Assembly: GCA_910578185.1 (NCBI GenBank)
Contig: CAJTPN010000029.1
Span: 1-36,056, forward strand
Source of the DNA: an uncultured Acetatifactor sp.
GTDB lineage: Bacteria; Bacillota; Clostridia; Lachnospirales; Lachnospiraceae
Length of the DNA: 36,056 bases
Reading direction: 5' to 3'
Each line of letters begins with the position of its first letter. Within the stretch, counting starts at the first letter, position 1. A model generated the notes under the pieces. That model had not been told where the DNA came from and did no database searches. It saw only the letters and a list, made by a program, of their open reading frames with translations. Position numbers and translations under genes: made by a program. Shown here piece after piece: positions 16,575 to 22,898 of the stretch.

Positions 16575-17726
16575 ATGAAGAGGATAGCCATATTGGGTTC
16601 CACAGGTTCCATCGGCACGCAGACGCTGGAAGTGGTTCGCGCCAATCCTGATTGCCGGGTGGTGGCGCTGGCGGCTGGTTCCAGCGTGGAGAAAATGGAA
16701 GAGCAGGTGAGAGAGTTCCGTCCGTTGACGGTGGGAATGTGGACGGAGGAAGCAGCTGCGGATCTGCGCCTTCGGGTGGCGGATCTGCAGGTGCGTGTGG
16801 TTGCAGGAATGGATGGCCTGTTGGAGATCGCAGCCATGGAGGAAAGTCAGGTATTGGTGACGGCGATTGTGGGAATGATTGGGATCCGGCCTACCATTGC
16901 CGCAATCAGGGCCGGAAAGGATATCGCGCTTGCAAATAAGGAAACGCTGGTTACGGCGGGGCATCTTATCATGCCGCTGGCAAGGGAGCATGGCGTCTCC
17001 ATACTGCCGGTGGACAGTGAGCACAGCGCTATCTTTCAATCCTTATCCGGCAATCGTTCCGCCGAAGTGGAGAAGATTCTGCTGACCGCTTCGGGGGGCC
17101 CTTTCCGGGGAAGGACCAGGCGGCAGCTGCAGGATATTCGGGTGGAGGATGCCCTGAAACACCCTAATTGGACTATGGGGCGTAAAATTACCATTGATTC
17201 TTCTACACTTGTCAACAAGGGACTGGAAGTTATGGAGGCAAAGTGGCTGTTTGGTGTGGGACTTGACAAAATTCAGGTTGTGGTGCATCCTCAAAGCATT
17301 ATTCATTCCGCCGTCCAGTATACGGACGGGGCGATCATTGCCCAGATGGGGACGCCGGATATGAAGCTTCCCATTCAATATGCTCTTTTTTATCCGGAGA
17401 GGAGATATCTGGCGGGAAAGCGGGTTGATTTTGTGGAATTGGGTCAGCTTACCTTTGAGAAGCCGGATACGGATGCTTTTCCGGGGCTTGCGCTGGCCTA
17501 CAGGGCGGCAAGTCTGGGCGGGAGTATGCCAACGGTCTATAATGCGGCCAATGAAAGGGCTGTGGCATTGTTTCTGGAGGGCAGGATTGCCTATCTGGAC
17601 ATACCGGAACTGATTGCAAGGGCTATGGAGCGGCACCATGTCGTTGCTTCTCCGTCGGTGGAAGAGATTCTGGAAACGGAGCGGCAAGCCTATGAATATG
17701 TACAGGAAGGGTTAAACTGTAAATGA
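16575..17726 (+). CDS. dxr: 1-deoxy-D-xylulose 5-phosphate reductoisomerase
   Basis: A 383-residue enzyme, the second step of the MEP isoprenoid pathway, using NADPH to turn DXP into MEP. Motifs: ILGSTGSIGTQTLEVV (NADPH binding), ALANKETLVTAG, PVDSEHSAIFQ (metal Asp and Glu), ASGGPFRG, HPNWTMGRKITIDSSTLVNKG-type substrate loop, and VVHPQSIIHS. Start 16575 gives the normal N terminus; the frame extends upstream to 16542 but adds non-homologous residues. The last codon overlaps rseP by ATGA, implying translational coupling. Confidence 0.96.
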   Translation: MKRIAILGSTGSIGTQTLEVVRANPDCRVVALAAGSSVEKMEEQVREFRPLTVGMWTEEAAADLRLRVADLQVRVVAGMDGLLEIAAMEESQVLVTAIVGMIGIRPTIAAIRAGKDIALANKETLVTAGHLIMPLAREHGVSILPVDSEHSAIFQSLSGNRSAEVEKILLTASGGPFRGRTRRQLQDIRVEDALKHPNWTMGRKITIDSSTLVNKGLEVMEAKWLFGVGLDKIQVVVHPQSIIHSAVQYTDGAIIAQMGTPDMKLPIQYALFYPERRYLAGKRVDFVELGQLTFEKPDTDAFPGLALAYRAASLGGSMPTVYNAANERAVALFLEGRIAYLDIPELIARAMERHHVVASPSVEEILETERQAYEYVQEGLNCK

Positions 17727-18790
17727 TCACGATTATATTATTTATTGTAATATTTGGCGTGGTAGTGATAGCTCATGAGTTCGGGCATTTCCTGCTGGCG
17801 AAGGCAAACGGCATCCATGTCATTGAATTTGCGGTGGGGATGGGACCTACCCTTTGTTCCTTTCATAGAGGCGATACCAAATATTCTCTGAAGCTGTTTC
17901 CAATCGGCGGCGCCTGTATGTTTGAGGGCGAGGACGGATTGGCGGAAAAGGATGGGGAACCCGGGGAAGGCTCTTTTTTGAAGGCTAACGTGTGGGGCAG
18001 AATATCCACGGTGGTTGCAGGACCGATATTCAACTTTATCCTGGCGTTTATCATTGGCTTTATTATGGTAAATATGACAGGGATCATAGCCATACGGGAT
18101 CCGATTGCCACACAGGTAACGGAAAACGGGGGTGCGGCAGCGGCGGGACTGCAGGACGGGGACAGGATTATCTCCCTTAACGGAGAGAGAATCAGGCTCT
18201 ATCAGGAGATATCTCTGTATATGCAGGCCAGCTACCGTGGCGGTGAAGTGGAAGTGGTTTATGAACGGGACGGTGTAAGACAAACTGCGATGCTGACACC
18301 TCAGTTCGACGAGGCTTCGGGAACATATCTGCTGGGACTGATAAATGCGGATTATGTGGAGCCAAAGGGTTTTGATACTTTGAAATACGCCTGGTATGAA
18401 ATGCGTTATTCCGTGAAGGCTACCTACAAGAGCTTGGGAATGATGCTTCAGGGCAGGGTCAGCCGTCAGGATGTGGCCGGTCCCGTTGGGATAGCGGTGA
18501 ATGTGGTGGGCAAGACTTATGATGCCGCCAAGGATTATGGCTGGCAGAGCGTTCTGCTCAGTATGCTGAATATCACATTGATGCTGTCGGTCAATCTAGG
18601 GATTTTAAATCTGCTTCCGGTTCCGGCATTAGACGGAGGAAGGCTGGTATTTCTGCTGGTTGAGGTGGTTCGGGGCAAGCCCATATCGCCCGAAAAAGAG
18701 GGTATGGTTCATTTTGTAGGACTGATGTTTTTTATGGTGTTGATGGTCTTTATTTTCTTTAATGATCTTGCAAATATCTTTATGAAGTGA
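17723..18790 (+). CDS. rseP: Site-2 family zinc metalloprotease
   Basis: A 355-residue intramembrane protease of the RseP/YluC/RasP type. Helix 1 carries the zinc motif HEFGH in VVIAHEFGHFLLAKA. A PDZ domain lies at about 125-205 (GAAAAGLQDGDRIISLNG). The second active-site motif NLLPVPALDGG lies in the third helix near the end. It cleaves anti-sigma factors and signal-peptide remnants within the membrane, so it could act on membrane proteins such as the anti-sigma-like protein of 8984-10255, although that link is only a guess. It closes the pyrH-rseP block; ispG, often next, is absent. Confidence 0.95.
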   Translation: MITIILFIVIFGVVVIAHEFGHFLLAKANGIHVIEFAVGMGPTLCSFHRGDTKYSLKLFPIGGACMFEGEDGLAEKDGEPGEGSFLKANVWGRISTVVAGPIFNFILAFIIGFIMVNMTGIIAIRDPIATQVTENGGAAAAGLQDGDRIISLNGERIRLYQEISLYMQASYRGGEVEVVYERDGVRQTAMLTPQFDEASGTYLLGLINADYVEPKGFDTLKYAWYEMRYSVKATYKSLGMMLQGRVSRQDVAGPVGIAVNVVGKTYDAAKDYGWQSVLLSMLNITLMLSVNLGILNLLPVPALDGGRLVFLLVEVVRGKPISPEKEGMVHFVGLMFFMVLMVFIFFNDLANIFMK

Positions 18791-18830
18791 TTATTGGGTG
18801 AAGGGTCTCTTTGCTCTCTTGATGCTTGAT

Positions 18831-18882
18831 ACACGGACTGCCGCACTTTTATTCCTGTGCGGCGCCGTGTTCTGAATTTTTC
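18831..18882 (+). terminator. Probable terminator after rseP
   Basis: Nested stem: ACACGG with CCGTGT outside and CCGCAC with GTGCGG inside, followed by a T-rich stretch ending at about 18882. It fits the end of the pyrH-rseP operon. Confidence 0.6.
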
Positions 18883-18976
18883 ACAATCCGATTTCCGGTC
18901 AAATTCAAATCATTTTAGCTTATATCCCTTTGATTCAAATGGTTTTAGGCAGTTTTAATGCTATGGAGGTATGAAG

Positions 18977-19651
18977 ATGAAATTTCTATCATCCTGCTAT
19001 CTGCAGCAGGGAGAGAATGCACTCTCTTTGTTGTTGCAGCAGTATCGCTACAGGGAAGTGCAGGTGTTTTTTGCCTGCGTGTTTATGGGGGAGGGAGAAA
19101 ACGCCGACAGAGCGGGAGGTTATATGGCGGAACAGATGCTTGGGTGGTTTCGCGGACTACAGATTAAGAAGCTGTATTGCAAGCGGAAAAAGGAGTGGGG
19201 GAAGCTTGGGAATAGCATCTTTGAGGTGATAGGCCGTGTTGATGGGGAACTGGAGAACTGCGGGATAATGACAAAAGGGCGGAAGACGGGAATTGCAGGG
19301 GTATTTTGCCTGGCGGAAAGATATCTGCTTTTTTGTCGGGAGGCAGGGCGAATTTACCTGCTTAATACAGCGTTTGGATATGGGCATGTGAGGCGCATAC
19401 TGTACAAAGACCCGGGAAGCGATCTGAATATGGAAGAGGGCATCATGGAGCCGGATATCGGCCTGCTGCTTACGACGGAACCTTTTTGCCGTTATGCCAC
19501 GGAGATCATGCTGAAAGGGGTGCTGAATATGGGGGAGACAGAGACCCAGGGACAGATGGACAGGCGCCTTGGGGAGCTGGCAAAAGAAGCGGAACGGCGC
19601 GGTGCAGCTTATGTGGGAGCGATTTTCTTTAGAACCAGTGAAAAGGTGTAG
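18977..19651 (+). CDS. PP2C-like protein lacking metal ligands (probable pseudophosphatase)
   Basis: A protein of about 224 residues. Start 18977 is preferred over 18971 because GGAGG ends seven bases before it. The layout follows PP2C phosphatases: an early strand and helix ACVFMGEGENADRAGGYMAEQML where DGMGGH is expected, a middle GIAGVFCLAERYLLFCREAGRIYLL where the GTT and GDSRxYLL strands sit, LLLTTEPF where SDG sits, and AYVGAIFFRT where DNITxI sits. At each position the metal-binding Asp is replaced. The fold call is by pattern only and is moderately sure. Loss of catalysis is an inference from the missing ligands. The adjoining kinase gene suggests a regulatory or scaffold partner. Confidence 0.55.
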   Translation: MKFLSSCYLQQGENALSLLLQQYRYREVQVFFACVFMGEGENADRAGGYMAEQMLGWFRGLQIKKLYCKRKKEWGKLGNSIFEVIGRVDGELENCGIMTKGRKTGIAGVFCLAERYLLFCREAGRIYLLNTAFGYGHVRRILYKDPGSDLNMEEGIMEPDIGLLLTTEPFCRYATEIMLKGVLNMGETETQGQMDRRLGELAKEAERRGAAYVGAIFFRTSEKV

Positions 19652-19694
19652 GAGTGCAGCAGGCTTTGATCAATCCCGGGCGTTTCTGCTTGGG

Positions 19695-20681
19695 ATGGAA
19701 GTGGAACAGGAGGTAGTGGTTTTGGGTTATGTAAAGGGAGTGGTTTCTCCATGGGAGCGGTGGATTTTGGAAGACAGGGGCTATTGCTGTGGCAGATGCC
19801 TGGGCCAGGGGGCGTTTTCCAAAGTATATTGTGTGGAAAAAAGGGCGGACGGTCTGCTGGCAGCCTGCAAGATCAGCTCCGATTTGGAGCTGCTGAAGCG
19901 GGAGGCAAAGATCATGGAGACATTGCAGCATCCCCTGTTTCCCAGGTATTACGGAATGTGGCAGAAGGATGGAATTGGATTTTTGCTGATGGAATATGTA
20001 CCAGGCAGCAACTTGGAGGAAATGAACATAAGACGGGACGGCTTTGGGCTGCGGCAGGCAATTTACATAGGCATGGAGCTGGCGGAGGGGCTGCGATATC
20101 TCCATGAGAGGCGGGAACGGCTTTTGTTTCGGGATGTAAAGCCTGCCAATGCCATGATCCGGCAGGACGGAAGAGTCAAGCTGTTAGACTTGGGATGCAT
20201 TTGCGCCATGGACGGAGAAGTCTTGTCCCGTGCGGGGACGCCCGGGTTTGCAGCTCCGGAGCAGCTTGGGGGAGCAGTGAGATTGACAGCGGCATGCGAC
20301 GTATACGGATGGGCCAGAACCATGATGACACTTCTTGGGACCGATGGGAAGAGAGGGGGAGCATATGACCTGCGGTGGAAAAGAATGGGGCGGACAGCCA
20401 TGGGGAAAAGCATTGCAGACGGTGGTCAAAAGGGGGAGACGGGAAGAGGGAGGAGGATTGGGAAGGAAAATTATGGGACAAAGATGGGGGTGGAACTTTG
20501 GCGGTTTCTGGAACGATGTACGGATCCGGAACCCTCCAGGCGAATTCCGGACATGAGAGAAATCCTGGATGTATTGGCAAAGCTGGGGGAGTGGGATAAA
20601 AAAGGGAAGACGGCCCGGGCTAATGCTTCCTTGGATATGGAATATCAAAAAAATATTGTTCTGATAAGCAAAAAAACTTGA
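19695..20681 (+). CDS. Soluble Ser/Thr protein kinase
   Basis: An Hanks-type kinase of about 328 residues. The glycine loop reads LGQGAFSKVYCVEK, the ATP Lys lies in AACK, and the helix-C Glu in LLKREAKIME. The catalytic loop is FRDVKPANAM (Asp147; Phe replaces the usual His). The metal motif is DLG (Asp165) instead of DFG, followed by AGTPGFAAPEQ. All essential Lys, Asp and Asn residues are present, so it should be active. A basic low-complexity insert (about 235-265) interrupts the C-lobe. There is no membrane helix or PASTA domain, unlike PrkC. The start is uncertain: ATG 19695 has a poor ribosome binding site, and the frame is open back to TTG 19569, inside the PP2C-like gene. Confidence 0.8.
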   Translation: MEVEQEVVVLGYVKGVVSPWERWILEDRGYCCGRCLGQGAFSKVYCVEKRADGLLAACKISSDLELLKREAKIMETLQHPLFPRYYGMWQKDGIGFLLMEYVPGSNLEEMNIRRDGFGLRQAIYIGMELAEGLRYLHERRERLLFRDVKPANAMIRQDGRVKLLDLGCICAMDGEVLSRAGTPGFAAPEQLGGAVRLTAACDVYGWARTMMTLLGTDGKRGGAYDLRWKRMGRTAMGKSIADGGQKGETGRGRRIGKENYGTKMGVELWRFLERCTDPEPSRRIPDMREILDVLAKLGEWDKKGKTARANASLDMEYQKNIVLISKKT

Positions 20682-20709
20682 TGTTTACCTTACAATTCAG
20701 TATACTGAA
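20678..20709 (+). promoter_or_regulatory. Promoter with palindromic operator upstream of the transaldolase gene
   Basis: TTGATG at 20678-20683 and TATACT at 20701-20706 are 17 bp apart. The -10 sits inside a perfect 14-bp palindrome, TTCAGTATACTGAA (20696-20709), a likely repressor site. The promoter overlaps the end of the kinase gene. Confidence 0.55.
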
Positions 20710-20745
20710 ATAAGAATACAAGCAACAATAAAAAGGAGGACTATT

Positions 20746-21399
20746 ATGCGTTTTTTTATTGATACCGCAAAGGTTGAGGATATCAAAAAGGCCAATGACA
20801 TGGGAGTGATTTGCGGAGTTACCACCAATCCGTCTCTGATTGCAAAGGAAGGCAGAGTATTTGAGGAAGTGATTGCGGAAATTGCTTCCATAGTGGACGG
20901 GCCCATCAGCGGAGAGGTAAAGGCTACCACTACGGATGCGGAGGGCATGATTCGCGAGGGCAGAGAAATTGCCGGGATACATCCCAATATGGTGGTGAAG
21001 ATTCCCATGACGGCGGAAGGATTGAAGGCCTGCAAGGTGCTTTCTTCCGAAGGGATTAAGGTGAATGTCACGCTTATCTTTACATCCAATCAGGCCCTTT
21101 TGGCAGCCAGGGCAGGCGCGGCATTTGTGTCTCCGTTCCTTGGAAGACTTGACGATATCAGCCAGAGGGGCGTTGACTTGATTCGTGAGATTTCTGATAT
21201 TTTTGCCCTCACCGATCTGGATACTGAAATTATAGCGGCAAGCGTGCGTAATCCCGTACATGTAACCGACTGTGCTCTGGCAGGTGCGGATATTGCAACG
21301 GTTCCGTATGGAGTTATCGAGCAGATGATCAAACACCCTCTTACGGATGCGGGAATATCCAAATTCCAGGCTGATTACAGGGCGGTTTTTGGCGACTGA
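20746..21399 (+). CDS. fsa: Transaldolase / fructose-6-phosphate aldolase family
   Basis: A 217-residue short transaldolase (TalC/FSA class). N-terminal MRFFIDTAKVEDIKKA, GVTTNPSLIAKEGR, the Schiff-base Lys in MVVKIPMTAEGL, NVTLIFTSNQALLAARAGA and SPFLGRLDD are all family hallmarks. Small Clostridial members usually act as transaldolases in the non-oxidative pentose phosphate pathway; telling this from fructose 6-phosphate aldolase activity needs biochemistry, so the symbol is by family only. GGAGG precedes the ATG. It is a single-gene unit between its own promoter and a bidirectional terminator. Confidence 0.92.
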   Translation: MRFFIDTAKVEDIKKANDMGVICGVTTNPSLIAKEGRVFEEVIAEIASIVDGPISGEVKATTTDAEGMIREGREIAGIHPNMVVKIPMTAEGLKACKVLSSEGIKVNVTLIFTSNQALLAARAGAAFVSPFLGRLDDISQRGVDLIREISDIFALTDLDTEIIAASVRNPVHVTDCALAGADIATVPYGVIEQMIKHPLTDAGISKFQADYRAVFGD

Positions 21400-21427
21400 G
21401 AAAGTTATTGCCAGGTATTATAACGTG

Positions 21428-21463
21428 AAAAAGGGTCAGGATATTTCTATCCCGGCCCTTTTT
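21428..21463. terminator. Bidirectional terminator between fsa and the SASP gene
   Basis: AAAAAGGG pairs with CCCTTTTT, with an inner GGATA/TATCC stem. A and T tracts on both sides let it serve both converging genes. Confidence 0.88.
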
Positions 21464-21479
21464 GCGGAAAAACTTATAC

Positions 21480-21680
21480 TTATTTCATCTGCTCTTCCTG
21501 CTTCTTGATCATACGACGAACCATCTCGCCGCCGATAGAACCAGCTTCACGGGAAGTCAGATCGCCGTTATAGCCTTCCTTCAAGTTAACACCCAGCTCG
21601 GATGCAACCTCAGTCTTAAAACGATCCATTGCTGCCTTTGCTTCAGGCACTTCTACTCTATTGCTTCTGTTTCCTGACAT
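21480..21680 (-). CDS. Alpha/beta-type small acid-soluble spore protein
   Basis: A 66-residue SASP. It coats and protects DNA in the spore core and is degraded at germination. EVPEAKAAMDRFKTEVASEL, then GYNGDLTSREAGSIGGEMVRRM, matches both family signatures, including the GPR protease site region (TEVASELG). The ATG is preceded by GGAGG at good spacing. A sigma-G-type promoter lies about 110 bp upstream, so expression should be confined to the forespore. A long perfect hairpin lies in the leader (see that entry). Confidence 0.95.
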   Translation of the reverse strand: MSGNRSNRVEVPEAKAAMDRFKTEVASELGVNLKEGYNGDLTSREAGSIGGEMVRRMIKKQEEQMK

Positions 21681-21715
21681 TTCTTTTTCACCTCCGTTTG
21701 ATGATTGAATTATAT

Positions 21716-21751
21716 CTTCAAGATAAGTGCCGCTTTGCACTTATCTTGAAG
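21716..21751 (-). other. Perfect 15-bp hairpin in the SASP leader
   Basis: CTTCAAGATAAGTGC (21716-21730) and GCACTTATCTTGAAG (21737-21751) pair perfectly around a 6-base loop. It lies between the sigma-G-like promoter and the SASP ribosome binding site, so it would form in the 5' untranslated region. No T-run follows, so it is not an obvious terminator. A role in mRNA stability or translation is inference. Confidence 0.7.
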
Positions 21752-21790
21752 TTCAAGATGAAGTGTTTTGGCTGCGACTTATCTTGGTCT

Positions 21791-21819
21791 TAGTATGACC
21801 GTGGAAAAAGAAAATATGT
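21791..21819 (-). promoter_or_regulatory. Sigma-G-type promoter for the SASP gene
   Basis: On the minus strand ACATA (21815-21819) and CATACTA (21791-21797) are 17 bp apart. CATACTA is the classic -10 of forespore sigma-G/sigma-F promoters and the -35 matches GHATR at four of five positions. Confidence 0.65.
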
Positions 21820-21939
21820 TGGAAACTTTTGGCGGTTGCAGATGCGATTCGATTGAAATTATGACCAATTTGTTGTAAAATAAATTATAAGAAATACTAA
21901 GTAAGGAAATTGAAAATAGCAGTGAAAGGAGGCATTGCC

Positions 21940-22815
21940 ATGAAACATAAGGCGTTACTTACGGGAAAGAACGGGACTGTAATCAGTGATTTTTTCGCTC
22001 ACATGAATGAAGATTTTGAAGTTTTGACCACTTCGGACCGCTATGAGGATATCATAGGACATTTGAGATATTTTTTGCCCGATGTCTTTGTATATTGTAT
22101 TGCCAATGAGACAAGAGACAATATGATTCGCATGGTGAACATGAAGCACAAGCTGGCCGATTCCAGAATCCCTTTCGTATTGGTGGGCAATGAGGAGGAT
22201 TGTCTGGAGTTTGAGCGTGTGGCAATCAATGTCTCGGATCTGACTTTGATGAAACCCATGTCGGCGGTGGCGATTCAGACAAAGATTAGTGCCTTCTTGG
22301 AAAAGTGGCATCCTGCGGCCAGGAAGGAACAGGAATCGCTGGAAGGCTTTTTGTTCCCGAGGGAATCGTCCGAAACGGAAACTACTGTTTCGGGAACGCT
22401 GTTTTCCCAGGAGGATTATTTCGAGCAGGAGAAAAAGGCGGCTGTGAGCAAGCAGCGCAGGCATATTCTGGTGGTGGATGATGCGCCGATGATGCTGAAA
22501 ACCATCAAAGAACATCTCCATAACGAATTTGATATCGCGACGGCTGTCAGCGGCTCCATTGCGCTGAAATTCCTGGAAAAGAAGAAAACGGATCTGATTC
22601 TTCTGGATTTTGAAATGCCTGTTGAAAATGGTCCGGCGGTGCTTGCAAAGCTTCGGGCCAACAAAGCCACGAGAGAGATTCCTGTTGTGTTCCTGACAGG
22701 TGTGTCGGAACGTGAGAAGATTCAGGAGGCGCTTGCTTTGAAGCCCCAGGGGTATTTGCTCAAGCCCATCGACCGTGATAAGCTGCTGGGTGTGATCCAC
22801 AAGGTGATCGGCTGA
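21940..22815 (+). CDS. Double receiver-domain protein (one degenerate, one intact)
   Basis: A 291-residue protein. Residues 1-125 have receiver topology (LLTG, DVFVYCI, IPFVLVG, LMKPMS), but the acidic pair and the phospho-acceptor Asp are missing. After a linker, residues about 173-291 are an intact receiver: HILVVDD, phospho-Asp near 223 in LLDFEMP, the Thr in FLTG, and the Lys in LLKPID. There is no DNA-binding or enzymatic output domain. It is therefore a phospho-relay or protein-interaction partner, most likely for the hybrid kinase 83 bp downstream. AAAGGAGG precedes the ATG. Confidence 0.85.
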   Translation: MKHKALLTGKNGTVISDFFAHMNEDFEVLTTSDRYEDIIGHLRYFLPDVFVYCIANETRDNMIRMVNMKHKLADSRIPFVLVGNEEDCLEFERVAINVSDLTLMKPMSAVAIQTKISAFLEKWHPAARKEQESLEGFLFPRESSETETTVSGTLFSQEDYFEQEKKAAVSKQRRHILVVDDAPMMLKTIKEHLHNEFDIATAVSGSIALKFLEKKKTDLILLDFEMPVENGPAVLAKLRANKATREIPVVFLTGVSEREKIQEALALKPQGYLLKPIDRDKLLGVIHKVIG

Positions 22816-22898
22816 AGCGTTTTAAGGTTTTGGACTAAATCATGTATTTGTTGCAATATCAAGGGCGAAAGTCCTTGATGTTGCAGGAGGGTATCTGA

